This document shows, piece after piece, positions 16,101-24,756 of a stretch of DNA of 64,000 nt. The notes under the pieces are model-generated. The model had not been told where the DNA came from. It worked only from the letters and a program-made list of their open reading frames with translations, and ran no database searches. Source of the stretch: Clostridiales bacterium (lineage in GTDB: Bacteria; Bacillota; Clostridia; Christensenellales; Borkfalkiaceae); contig SVIF01000002.1 in assembly GCA_015069615.1 (NCBI GenBank), forward strand, positions 1 through 64,000. The letters run 5' to 3'. Positions within the stretch are counted from its first letter, which is position 1; the number at the start of each line of letters is the position of its first letter. The position numbers and the translations under genes were made by a program.

Positions 16101-17684
16101 ATGTTACAAGTTACGGGTGTTAGTTTAACCCTTGGCAGTAAAAAATTATTTGAAGACGTAAATTTAAAATTCACTAACGGCAACTGTTATGGCGTAATCG
16201 GTGCAAACGGTGCGGGGAAATCCACCTTTTTAAAGGTGCTTGCCGGGGATATAGACCCCCAAAAAGGGGAAGTTTCCATGGGAAAAAACGAACGGATGTC
16301 CGTTTTAAGCCAAAACCAAAACGCGTTTGACGATTGCACGGTACTTCGTACCGTTCTTCTTGGCCATAAGCATTTAGTGGATATTATGGATGAAAAGGAT
16401 GCAATTTACCTCAAACCCGATTTTTCGGATGAAGACGGGGTTCGCGCGGCGGATTTAGAAAGTGAATTTGCCGAACTTGGCGGTTGGGAAGCCGAAGCAG
16501 CGGCACAAACGCTGTTAAACGAACTGAAAGTTCCAGAAGAATTGCACTATGCTGAAATGAAGGATTTGGATGGGAAAACCAAGGTTAAAATCCTTTTGGC
16601 GCAAGCGTTATTCGGCAATCCCGATATTTTAATTTTGGACGAACCGACAAACAACCTAGATATTACCACCATTCGTTGGCTGGAAGAATGGCTGTTGGAT
16701 TTTCCTAACACGGTAATTATCGTATCCCACAACCGCCACTTCTTAAACAAGGTTTGCACGCATATTTGCGACGTAGACTTTGGTAAAATTAACGTGTTTA
16801 TGGGGAACTATGACTTCTGGTATCACACCAGCCAGTTAATGCTTCGCCAACAAAAAGAACAAAACAAAAAAGCCGAACAGCGCGCAAAAGAATTGCAAGA
16901 CTTTATCGCGCGCTTTGCCGCAAACGCAAGTAAATCCCGCCAAGCAACTTCGCGAAAAAAAGAACTGGAAAAATTAACGGTAGAAGATATCAAACCTTCC
17001 CTTCGTAAGTATCCTTTCGTTGATTTCAAGTTTGAAAAGGAAATTGGGCACGATATTTTAATGGTGGAAGGCTTAACTAAAAAAGGCTACTTTGAAAATT
17101 TAGATTTCACCGTAAACAAAGGGGATAAAATTGCGTTTTTCAGCGATAAAAGCACCACGATTACCATGCTTTTCCAAGTGCTTTTAGGCTTTGAACAACC
17201 GGATAGTGGTACCATCCGCTGGGGGAAAACCATTACCACTTCGTATTTCCCCCAAAACAACAACCCCTACTTTGAAAACGTAAATCTTTCACTTGTGGAA
17301 TGGCTTAGCCAGTATTCTTACGACCATTTTGAAGAATTTTTACGCGGTTGGCTGGGAAGAATGCTTTTCTCGGGCAACGAAGCACTTAAAAAGGCAAGTG
17401 TCATTTCGGGGGGCGAACGCGTTCGCTGTATGCTGGCTAAAATGATGCTGGAAGGGGGGAACTTCTTAGTGTTTGACGACCCCACCAATCACTTGGATTT
17501 GGAATCCATCACCTCTTTAAACCACGGTATGGAAAACTTTAAAGGCAATATTCTTTTCACTTCGCACGACCAAGAACTTTGCTCCACCGTGGCAAACCGC
17601 ATCATCCACATGGAAAACGGCAAAAAAGTATACGACAAAATGGCGTCTTACGACGAATATATTGATTATTTAGATAACAAATAA
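16101..17684 (+). CDS. ABC-F ATPase with one degenerate ATP site
   Basis: Two ABC domains and no membrane segment: ABC-F class, most of which act on the ribosome. NBD1 has an intact Walker A (GANGAGKST, 34-42), Walker B with Glu181 (LILDEPTNNLD) and switch His210, but its signature is LDGKT (156-160) instead of LSGGQ. NBD2 has an intact signature ISGGE (435-439), yet its Walker A is replaced by FFSDKSTT (346-353) and its catalytic Glu by Asp460 (VFDDPTNHLD). In a head-to-tail dimer, site 1 is complete and site 2 is lost. The charged inter-domain linker (about 240-300) is present. 527 residues; YbiT/YkpA-like layout. Likely translation-associated; substrate unknown. Confidence 0.88.
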   Translation: MLQVTGVSLTLGSKKLFEDVNLKFTNGNCYGVIGANGAGKSTFLKVLAGDIDPQKGEVSMGKNERMSVLSQNQNAFDDCTVLRTVLLGHKHLVDIMDEKDAIYLKPDFSDEDGVRAADLESEFAELGGWEAEAAAQTLLNELKVPEELHYAEMKDLDGKTKVKILLAQALFGNPDILILDEPTNNLDITTIRWLEEWLLDFPNTVIIVSHNRHFLNKVCTHICDVDFGKINVFMGNYDFWYHTSQLMLRQQKEQNKKAEQRAKELQDFIARFAANASKSRQATSRKKELEKLTVEDIKPSLRKYPFVDFKFEKEIGHDILMVEGLTKKGYFENLDFTVNKGDKIAFFSDKSTTITMLFQVLLGFEQPDSGTIRWGKTITTSYFPQNNNPYFENVNLSLVEWLSQYSYDHFEEFLRGWLGRMLFSGNEALKKASVISGGERVRCMLAKMMLEGGNFLVFDDPTNHLDLESITSLNHGMENFKGNILFTSHDQELCSTVANRIIHMENGKKVYDKMASYDEYIDYLDNK

Positions 17685-17697
17685 GGAGAAGTTCGGT

Positions 17698-18345
17698 ATG
17701 AAAAAGCAAACAATTGTGGCAATGGAAGAATTTTATTCCCGTTATCCTCAAATGGCGTACATGCGCCCCCAAATTGAGTCCGCCGTTGCGGAAATCACCG
17801 CGCGCGTAGAAAAAGGCGGTAAAATTTTGGTTTGTGGTAACGGCGGTAGCGCTGCGGACTGCGAACATATCGTTGGGGAATTTTTAAAAGAATTTTACAT
17901 CAAACGTCCCGTTCCCACCGCAATGCGTGAGAAAATGGAAAGCGCATACGGGGAAGCGGGCAAATATCTTGCAGATAATTTGCAGGGTTCTATTCCTGCC
18001 ATTTCCTTAATTTCCCAAAGTGGAATTATGACGGCGTACGCAAACGACGCCGCGCCCGATTTATGTAACGCACAACAAGCGTACGGCTATTGCACGGATA
18101 AGGACGTTCTTATCGGCATTTCTACTTCGGGCAACTCCAAAAATATTTACTACGCGCTACTAGTTGCTAACTTAAAAGGCACGTACACCGTTGGTTTGGT
18201 TGGGCAAAAGGGCGGTATTATGAAGGACGTATGCGACGTAACTTTTGCCGTTCCCGAAACCGAAACCTTTAAGGTGCAGGAATGCCACTTGCCCTTATAT
18301 CACTTAATTTGCCGAGCGGTAGAAAACGAAATTTTCGGCGAATAA
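17698..18345 (+). CDS. SIS-domain phosphosugar isomerase (GmhA-like)
   Basis: Resembles sedoheptulose 7-phosphate isomerase, which makes D-glycero-D-manno-heptose 7-phosphate. CGNGGSAAD (47-54) begins the sugar-phosphate site; His57 and Glu61 keep the spacing of E. coli His61/Glu65, and VQECHLPLYH near the C-terminus keeps the Gln and His eight apart as in Gln172/His180. ISTSGNSKN is the SIS phosphate loop. 215 residues, somewhat longer than GmhA (about 192), the extra lying around residues 70-100. No other heptose-pathway genes occur nearby, so a different phosphosugar is possible. AAGGAG site; lies 13 bases after the ABC-F gene. Confidence 0.8.
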   Translation: MKKQTIVAMEEFYSRYPQMAYMRPQIESAVAEITARVEKGGKILVCGNGGSAADCEHIVGEFLKEFYIKRPVPTAMREKMESAYGEAGKYLADNLQGSIPAISLISQSGIMTAYANDAAPDLCNAQQAYGYCTDKDVLIGISTSGNSKNIYYALLVANLKGTYTVGLVGQKGGIMKDVCDVTFAVPETETFKVQECHLPLYHLICRAVENEIFGE

Positions 18346-18357
18346 AGGGGGAACATA

Positions 18358-19314
18358 ATGCATATCGTTGGTTTTGATATCGGCGGAACGAAATGCGCCA
18401 TCCTTTTAGCTGAAGTGAACGGCGCGGATATTCGCTTTTTAAAGCGCGTGGAAATTCAAACGAAAGGTAGCCCGTACGACGTACTGGATACGTTAATTGC
18501 CCACGCAAAGGAAATGATAAAGGAATTCGGATTAAATGGTAAGGATATGCTTGCGGGTGTTTCTTGCGGTGGCCCGTTAGATTCTTCCCGCGGGGTAATT
18601 TTATCCCCCCCCAACCTTCCCGGCTGGACGGAAGTGTACATCACCGAATATATTGAATCGCACTTGGGTTGCCCAGCGAGATTAAAAAATGATGCGGACG
18701 CATGCGCGCTTGCGGAATGGCAGTACGGCGCAGGGCGCGGTAGCAAAAACATGGTGTTCATGACGTTTGGTACGGGGCTTGGTGCCGGCTTAATTTTAAA
18801 TGGCAAATTGTACACGGGTACCAACGGTAACGCGGGGGAAATCGGACATTTCCGCTTGGAGCAGGATGGCCCCGTGGGTTACGGAAAAGCGGGCTCGTTT
18901 GAAGGGTTTTGCAGTGGCAACGGTATTCGCCAAGTGGCAATTTCCAAGGCAAACCAACGCTTGCAGTCGGGTTTACCCGTTTCTTATATGAAAACGAACG
19001 ACGTACACGATATCACCACTAAGGACGTAGCCCTTGCTTGTAGAGAGGGGGCGGAGGATGCGCTTGAAGTAATGCGCATTTCGGGTCATTACCTTGGTAT
19101 CGGCTTATCTCTCGTCATTGATATTTTGAACCCTGAAAAAATCGTTATTGGTAGCGTGTTTGCGCGTGCAGGCGATTTTATGCGTAAGGAAATGCAAAAA
19201 ATGCTGGAAAAGGAAGCGCTAAAAAACTCCCTTTCGGTATGCGAAATCGTTCCCGCGCAACTTGGGGAACAAATCGGGGACTACGGCGCAGTCGTAGCCG
19301 CGTTGGATTTATAA
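18358..19314 (+). CDS. ROK-family sugar kinase lacking the zinc cysteines
   Basis: Second ROK kinase of the operon. DIGGT (7-11) phosphate loop, NDADACALAEWQYG with catalytic Asp, and FGTGLGAGLILNGKLYTGTNGNAGEIGHFRL are present. Where most ROK kinases carry CxCGxxGCxE, it reads GPVGYGKAGSFEGFC, so the three zinc cysteines are absent; the following residues still align. No DNA-binding domain. 318 residues. It follows the isomerase by 12 bases. Substrate unknown; with the isomerase upstream and a mannosidase downstream, a mannose-type or acylated sugar is a reasonable guess only. Confidence 0.82.
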   Translation: MHIVGFDIGGTKCAILLAEVNGADIRFLKRVEIQTKGSPYDVLDTLIAHAKEMIKEFGLNGKDMLAGVSCGGPLDSSRGVILSPPNLPGWTEVYITEYIESHLGCPARLKNDADACALAEWQYGAGRGSKNMVFMTFGTGLGAGLILNGKLYTGTNGNAGEIGHFRLEQDGPVGYGKAGSFEGFCSGNGIRQVAISKANQRLQSGLPVSYMKTNDVHDITTKDVALACREGAEDALEVMRISGHYLGIGLSLVIDILNPEKIVIGSVFARAGDFMRKEMQKMLEKEALKNSLSVCEIVPAQLGEQIGDYGAVVAALDL

Positions 19315-19371
19315 TGCTTGCGTTGCATATTACTCAAACAAAATAAAAAACGAACAAAAAGGGGAAACAGA

Positions 19372-21705
19372 ATGAAAGTTACCAAAATTGAAGGCAAGTG
19401 CGACTTATATTATTACGAAACCGAAGCGTTTCAAGCAACCACACCAAAGGAACTGCACGCGTTAAAGGGGATTAACAAAATCCAAGGAACTATCCCCGGT
19501 AACGTAGAAAAGGACTTAATGGCGGCGGGACTCCTTCCCGATATTTACGTTGGAGCAAATATCAAAGCGGCAGAACCCTTGGAACTGAACGAATGGTGGT
19601 ACGAAAAGGAATTCACCGTAGATAAGGACTTTAACGATTACGAAATGGTACTCCGCTTTGACGGGGTAGATACCGTTGCCACCTATTTTATCAACGGCGT
19701 GGAAATCGGCAAAAGCGAAAATATGCTTATTGAACACGAATTTAACGTGAACGAATATTTAGTGGCGGGCAAAAATACCCTTTCGGTGCGTATCGAATCC
19801 AGCCTTTACTACGCGGCCCGTCAAGAACACTTTGCGTATATGACGGGGTTCCCCCGCAATTTTGAAGGGCTTTCCATTAGAAAAGCCGCACACGTTTACG
19901 GTTGGGATATCACCCCCCGCTTGGTTTCCGCAGGCATTTGGAAGGGCGTTTCCTTGTTATATAAAGGGAAAGCGCGGGTAGAAGATTTGTACCTTTCCAC
20001 CATCAACGTTCGCGTGGATGAACACGGTAGAACGCTTGCTTGGATTTGGGCGCAATATAACGTAAACGTTTCCCCCAAGCATTTCAATAAATATCGCGTA
20101 CAACTGCTTGGTAAGTGCGGGGATAGCACCTTTGAAATTAATCAACCCCTTCGTTTTACCCACTCCACTATGCGTACGGACGTGGTAAACGCGAAACTTT
20201 GGTGGCCGCACGGTTACGGCGAACCCAACCTTTACGATATCACCTTTAACGTGTTTGACGAAGAAGGAAATCTGGTTTGCGATTATCACACCAAATTCGG
20301 TTTAAGAAAGTGTAAACTGATTCGTACGGACGTAGGCGTAGGCGCGGAAGGGGAATTCCGCGTGGAAGTAAACAACGTTCCCATTATGTGCAAAGGCACC
20401 AACTGGGTACCCTTAGATTCCATGCACAGCAATGATGCGAATAGATTGCAAAAGGCCATTGACCTTTGCGTGGATAGCGAATGTAACATTATCCGTTGCT
20501 GGGGCGGTAACGTGTATGAAAGCGACGAATTCTTCAATCTTTGCGATAAGCACGGTATTTTGGTATGGCAGGACTTTGGTTTTGCTTGCAACACCTATCC
20601 CCAAGGGGAAGATTTCCTTAACAAAGTTAAGGAAGAAGTGAAAAAGTTCGTTATCCGCGTTAGAAATCACCCCTCGCTTGCCCTTTATTGCGGTAATAAC
20701 GAAATTGACTGGGCGTGGTATCAGTTCTATATGGATCCCGAAAAGATGGACGACCTTTGCCGCCGTGTAATTCCCGAACAACTGAAATTATACGACCCCT
20801 TCCGCGATTACTATCCCAGTTCCCCTTATTACGCAAAAGAAGTTTGCGAAAGAAGGGATGGCTCCATTATGCCTGAATCGCACGCTTGGGGCTCGCGCGA
20901 CTACTATAAGGGGGAAGAATACAAACTGAATTTGGCACACTTTATCGGTGAATTCGGCTATTTCGGTTGCCCCGCAGCATCCTCTGTGAAAAAGTTCATT
21001 ACGCCCGAAAACTTGTGGCCGGGTAGCGCGAAAAATGAAGAATGGGCGTTGCACGCAACCGATCCCGAAGGTCCTGGCGGCTGGTGGGCAGGCCGTATCA
21101 CGCAAATGTACGACCAGTTAAAAGGTATTTTCGGCCGCTATCCTAACGACTTGGAAGAACTTGCCCTCCTTTCTCAATCCGCCCAAGCGGAAGCGTGCAA
21201 GTATATGATTGAACGCTGCCGTATCCGTAAGCCGCAATGTATGGGTATTTTGTGGTGGAATATGATTGACTGTTGGCCCCAGTTCTCGGATGCCGTGGTT
21301 GATTACTACTTTACCAAGAAAATGGCGTATTACTTTATCAAGCAAAGTCAAGCGCCCGTAACGATCGCAATGGATGAACCCAAATCCTGGAATAGCGGCG
21401 TGTATATCTTAAACGACACCAACGAAGTACAAAGCGGTGAATACGAAGTGTATAACGCAACCACGGGCAAAGTAGTGGCAAGTGGCGCATTCAAAGCGCA
21501 ACCTAACCAAAACTATCGCGTATGTAACGTACGTATCTTCCATGGAGATAAAGCGGTATACTTGCTCCGCGTAGTTGCTAACGGGGTAGAACATAAAAAC
21601 CATTATCTGTTCGGTTATCCTGCCTTTAGCGTTGAATTTTATATGGAATACTTAAAAACCATTAGTGAATTTTACGGTATTGACCTTGTTAACGTAGCAA
21701 AATAA
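19372..21705 (+). CDS. GH2 beta-mannosidase-like glycosidase
   Basis: Retaining exo-glycosidase; GH2 architecture of jelly-roll domain, immunoglobulin-like domain, TIM barrel and C-terminal beta domains. Mannosidase-type features: NEWWYEKEFTVDKDF, WWPHGYGEPNLYDI, CWGGNVYESDEFFNLCDKHGILVWQDF. Acid/base Glu444 in CGNNEIDWAW and nucleophile Glu527 in FIGEFGYFG. I choose ATG 19372, after GGGGAAACAGA, over a longer in-frame start at 19318 that has no ribosome site and abuts the previous stop. 777 residues, no signal peptide, so intracellular. Last gene of the operon; released sugar would feed the ROK kinases. Confidence 0.9.
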   Translation: MKVTKIEGKCDLYYYETEAFQATTPKELHALKGINKIQGTIPGNVEKDLMAAGLLPDIYVGANIKAAEPLELNEWWYEKEFTVDKDFNDYEMVLRFDGVDTVATYFINGVEIGKSENMLIEHEFNVNEYLVAGKNTLSVRIESSLYYAARQEHFAYMTGFPRNFEGLSIRKAAHVYGWDITPRLVSAGIWKGVSLLYKGKARVEDLYLSTINVRVDEHGRTLAWIWAQYNVNVSPKHFNKYRVQLLGKCGDSTFEINQPLRFTHSTMRTDVVNAKLWWPHGYGEPNLYDITFNVFDEEGNLVCDYHTKFGLRKCKLIRTDVGVGAEGEFRVEVNNVPIMCKGTNWVPLDSMHSNDANRLQKAIDLCVDSECNIIRCWGGNVYESDEFFNLCDKHGILVWQDFGFACNTYPQGEDFLNKVKEEVKKFVIRVRNHPSLALYCGNNEIDWAWYQFYMDPEKMDDLCRRVIPEQLKLYDPFRDYYPSSPYYAKEVCERRDGSIMPESHAWGSRDYYKGEEYKLNLAHFIGEFGYFGCPAASSVKKFITPENLWPGSAKNEEWALHATDPEGPGGWWAGRITQMYDQLKGIFGRYPNDLEELALLSQSAQAEACKYMIERCRIRKPQCMGILWWNMIDCWPQFSDAVVDYYFTKKMAYYFIKQSQAPVTIAMDEPKSWNSGVYILNDTNEVQSGEYEVYNATTGKVVASGAFKAQPNQNYRVCNVRIFHGDKAVYLLRVVANGVEHKNHYLFGYPAFSVEFYMEYLKTISEFYGIDLVNVAK

Positions 21706-21711
21706 TAATTG

Positions 21712-21743
21712 CGAGCCACGGGTGTGTAAAATCCCGTGGCTCG
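21712..21743 (+). terminator. Terminator-like hairpin after the mannosidase gene
   Basis: CGAGCCACGGG pairs perfectly with CCCGTGGCTCG across a ten-base loop; the T-run after it is weak (TACTTTGTT). Confidence 0.7.
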
Positions 21744-21764
21744 TACTTTGTTCGTGTAAAAAAG

Positions 21765-21794
21765 AACTGCCCACGCTTGAAAGCGTGGGCAGTT
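21765..21794 (-). terminator. Terminator of the minus-strand sugar operon
   Basis: AACTGCCCACGCT and AGCGTGGGCAGTT form a 13-bp perfect stem; read on the minus strand it is followed by TTCTTTTTT. Confidence 0.9.
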
Positions 21795-21801
21795 TCGTAC
21801 G

Positions 21802-22002
21802 TTAGTCCTTACTTTTATAGTATAGTAAGCAGTGGCAAAACCCTTCAAAGTTTTCGTCTTTAATTTGGTTGCGGAACTCAAGGCACATGCACTTGTTTTC
21901 TTCGGTGCGCTCACGCTTGCATGGACAGTATCCGCCCGTGCGGGTTAATCCGTCCTGAATCATTTTTACGATATTTTCGTCAGGGTTAAAGGTTACTTTC
22001 AT
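21802..22002 (-). CDS. Small ferredoxin-thioredoxin-reductase-like Fe-S protein
   Basis: 66 residues. Contains six cysteines as CPC-X9-CMC-X15-CHC, the pattern of the catalytic subunit of ferredoxin:thioredoxin reductase (CPC-X16-CPC-X8-CHC), where four cysteines bind a [4Fe-4S] cluster and two form the redox disulfide. GYCPC, EENKC and GFCHCLLYY are family-typical. It is much shorter than plant and cyanobacterial FTR; short stand-alone versions exist in anaerobes. Its start overlaps the end of the glycosyltransferase gene by four bases (ATGA), so it is translationally coupled to the sugar operon. Its function there is unknown. Confidence 0.8.
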   Translation of the reverse strand: MKVTFNPDENIVKMIQDGLTRTGGYCPCKRERTEENKCMCLEFRNQIKDENFEGFCHCLLYYKSKD

Positions 22003-22952
22003 TTTTGCTCCTCAGTATCAAAATTCAGGCGCAATTCTTCGCTAACCAACGGCCTTCGCATACTTCGTTGGTTAATAAACATAATGTATTCGCCCGAAAG
22101 GCCGATAAAGAATAGGATAATACTGTTAAATAAAAACAATCCTTCCACAAGGTATGTCATGTACGAAATGGGTAGATTTGTACATAGGTTTAAAATGAGT
22201 GTGGTCAACAAACCTAAACAAGAAAGGCCCGCGAAAACAACGCCCAAAATGGTTGCAAGGCGTAAATACTTTTTGGTGTACGAAGTAACGCCTAGCATCC
22301 CCATATCGTACAAGGTTTTCATGTTGTTTTTAGTTTTACCTGCACGGCGTTTGGGTTGGGTGTATTCCAAAGCAATTTTTTTGCCTGCAAATTCGGCAAC
22401 CAAACCGCGCATATAGGGGTACGGGTCGTCAATTTTTGCAAGAAGTTCCACAAAGGATTTATCGTATAAACCAAAGCCGGTGAACTGCGAAATTTGTTCT
22501 ACGTCGCTGGCTTTTTTCATTTCCTTGTAATACATGGAACGGAGCGCATACATTAGTTTGCTTTCTTTGCTACGCGTTTTTTTACCGTAAACAACCAAAT
22601 ATCCTTCTTCCCACAGCTCAACTAAACGGGGTAGAAGTTCGGGGGGGTCTTGAAAGTCTGCACACATTAAAATGGTGCAATCTCCGTCCAAACTTTGTTG
22701 CATGCCGTGGAAGGGACTACGAATGTGCCCAAAGTTGCGCACGTTAAAAATGGCACGTACGTGCTTATCCTTTTCACAAAGTTCGCGCAATAAGGGGCGG
22801 GTGTTGTCCTCCGAGCAGTTATCAATAAAGGTAATGTGATAATCGTAAGCGGAAAGTTGTTCGTTGAAAATCTTGGTCAGCGCCTCGGTCAAAGGAACAA
22901 CGTTTTCTTCTTCGTTATAACAAGCAATTAAAACGTTAATGGTCTTTTTCAT
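21999..22952 (-). CDS. GtrB-like polyprenyl-phosphate glycosyltransferase (GT2)
   Basis: GT-A family 2 enzyme that moves a sugar from a nucleotide donor onto a polyprenyl phosphate at the inner face of the membrane. VLIACYNEEENV opens the fold, MCADFQDPPELLPRLVELWEEG is the metal/donor motif of this subfamily, and two C-terminal helices (LATILGVVFAGLSCLGLLTTLIL and YLVEGLFLFNSIILFFIGLSGEYIMFI) anchor it. Start set at ATG 22952 with GAGG upstream; a TTG at 22964 would overlap the previous gene. 317 residues. GtrA at 28885 in the same operon is its expected partner. Confidence 0.9.
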   Translation of the reverse strand: MKKTINVLIACYNEEENVVPLTEALTKIFNEQLSAYDYHITFIDNCSEDNTRPLLRELCEKDKHVRAIFNVRNFGHIRSPFHGMQQSLDGDCTILMCADFQDPPELLPRLVELWEEGYLVVYGKKTRSKESKLMYALRSMYYKEMKKASDVEQISQFTGFGLYDKSFVELLAKIDDPYPYMRGLVAEFAGKKIALEYTQPKRRAGKTKNNMKTLYDMGMLGVTSYTKKYLRLATILGVVFAGLSCLGLLTTLILNLCTNLPISYMTYLVEGLFLFNSIILFFIGLSGEYIMFINQRSMRRPLVSEELRLNFDTEEQK

Positions 22953-22953
22953 A

Positions 22954-24741
22954 TTAGTCCTCAAACATCAATTCATCGTAAAGTTTACGGTCTATAAAGG
23001 GGAACATATCTTCTAAAGTGGGGCTTACCATGCTGCCGTCTGGTAGTTTTCTAGAAGAAAGTTTGGGGGTAAAGGGGAAATCGTTTACCATAACTTCCAA
23101 AACGGCAAAACCCTTGTGTTTAATGAAAGCCGAAACGGTTTTTTCCATATGTTCCATGTTTTCCACGCGGAAGAAGGGAAGTCCGTACGCCCAAGAAATT
23201 TTTTCCATATCGGGGAAGGATAAATCCTTGCTTTCGGGGCCAACCCCAACTAAGGGTTCACCAAAAAAGTTACGCTGCGTTTGGCGAATGGAATGATAAC
23301 CGTTATTGTTTAACACCACTAATTTTAAGGGAAGATTGTACTGAACGATAGTTTGCAATTCCTGAATGTTCATTTGCAAACTGCCGTCCCCTTCAATGCA
23401 GTAGGTGGTTTTGTTTTCGTTTGCAATACAAGCACCGATAGCCGCCGGCAGTCCGTAACCCATGGCAGCACAGCCACTGTTGGTGTAAAAACGTTGTCCA
23501 CTTTTGATGTGTGCCGCTTGGAAGGTAACAACGCAAGCCGAACCGTTAGAACAAACCACGGGAGTGTTTTCGGGCAAGTTTTCGGTAAGGGTATCAATAA
23601 AGCAGTAAGGATTTACCTTTTCTTGCTTATAGTAATCGGGATCGGTTGCAGGGAACAACTTTTTCAGCTTAGCAATGTACGCCTTCCATTCGGGGCGTTC
23701 TACTTTCTTTGCTTTTTTCAACATGCCGTCCAAAAAGTCGTTTAAGTCGGCGTGGATTTTGTAGTCAATGGAAAGGGTGGGCTTATCTAATTCGGCGGCG
23801 TCAACGTCGCACATAATCTTATAAGCGTTTTTTGCAAAATTTTCCCCGTTATAACTGATTAACCGGATATTCAAACGGCAACCAACAACAATCAGTAGGT
23901 CGGCGTTTTGCAACGCAAAGTTCCCCACGCGGTTACCAACCGTGCCCGGTCTACCCGCATAGCAAGGATGCGAATCGGGGATCAGATCGTTTGCAGACCA
24001 CGCCGTAACGCAAGGAATTCCCGTTTTGCTTAGCAATTTGTGTAATTTTTCTAAACCGCCGGCATATCTAACCGCAGAACCCGCAAAAATTAGGGGGCGT
24101 TTGCTTTCCTTTAGGCGTTGCCATACAAAATCTACCGCTTTTGCATCCAAAGTGGGCAAGGGTTCGGGGTTTTCTTCGGCAGGGTTAAATTCCTTTAATC
24201 CTTCGGTTTCAATAATCGCACTTTGTACGTTAATGGGTATATCCAACCAAACGGGACCGCGCCTTCCGTTTAAGGCAAGGAACAGCGCTTTTTGCAAGTG
24301 ATACAAAATTTCGTTGGGGTTTTCTATCATCACCGCATACTTGGTCATGTTTTTTACCGAAGCGGTAATATCAAATTCCTGGTCGCCAAGTTGGCGCAAG
24401 GGTAGGTCGGTAGAATGGATCGTGGTAATGTGTTTTACTTGACCGCTGATTACGAACATGGGGATAGAATCCACGTAACCGCCCATTACACCCGTAATGG
24501 CGTTAGTACCGCCGGGGCCGGTGGTTACGCAAAGGCATGCAAGGCGATTGTGCATGCGGTAATAACTTTCTGCGGCAATCGCACAGGCCTGTTCGTGATG
24601 TTGGTAGGTTACGTGCAAGCCTTGTTTTTTCCCCAAGCCGTCGTTTAAGTGCATAGCACCGCCACCGGTTACCGAAAAAACTTCGCTAATGCCGTTTTTA
24701 ACCAAAAAATCTGCAATAAAATCTGCTACGCGGATTTGCAT
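22954..24741 (-). CDS. ThDP-dependent acetolactate-synthase-like enzyme (YerE-like candidate)
   Basis: Three-domain thiamine-diphosphate enzyme of 595 residues. The PYR domain has the cofactor-activating Glu50 (YQHHEQACAIAAESY); the PP domain has GDGS (451-454) through NNN (478-480). It resembles acetolactate synthase, but no small subunit or branched-chain amino acid genes are near. It lies directly after rfbH in a CDP-dideoxyhexose operon, the position expected for YerE, which adds a two-carbon unit from pyruvate to C4 of CDP-4-keto-3,6-dideoxyglucose in yersiniose synthesis (known in Yersinia). Enzyme class is certain; the YerE role is inferred from context. Confidence 0.82.
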   Translation of the reverse strand: MQIRVADFIADFLVKNGISEVFSVTGGGAMHLNDGLGKKQGLHVTYQHHEQACAIAAESYYRMHNRLACLCVTTGPGGTNAITGVMGGYVDSIPMFVISGQVKHITTIHSTDLPLRQLGDQEFDITASVKNMTKYAVMIENPNEILYHLQKALFLALNGRRGPVWLDIPINVQSAIIETEGLKEFNPAEENPEPLPTLDAKAVDFVWQRLKESKRPLIFAGSAVRYAGGLEKLHKLLSKTGIPCVTAWSANDLIPDSHPCYAGRPGTVGNRVGNFALQNADLLIVVGCRLNIRLISYNGENFAKNAYKIMCDVDAAELDKPTLSIDYKIHADLNDFLDGMLKKAKKVERPEWKAYIAKLKKLFPATDPDYYKQEKVNPYCFIDTLTENLPENTPVVCSNGSACVVTFQAAHIKSGQRFYTNSGCAAMGYGLPAAIGACIANENKTTYCIEGDGSLQMNIQELQTIVQYNLPLKLVVLNNNGYHSIRQTQRNFFGEPLVGVGPESKDLSFPDMEKISWAYGLPFFRVENMEHMEKTVSAFIKHKGFAVLEVMVNDFPFTPKLSSRKLPDGSMVSPTLEDMFPFIDRKLYDELMFED

Positions 24742-24756
24742 GTGTTTCTCCCAAAA

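Noticed and set aside
21999-22964. TTG start for the GtrB-like gene at 22964
   Set aside because: It overlaps the preceding gene's end; ATG 22952 has a GAGG site and gives the normal N-terminus.
22954-24741. Plain acetolactate synthase for branched-chain amino acids
   Set aside because: No ilvN/ilvC/leu genes nearby and the gene is embedded in a CDP-sugar operon; kept only as a less likely alternative.
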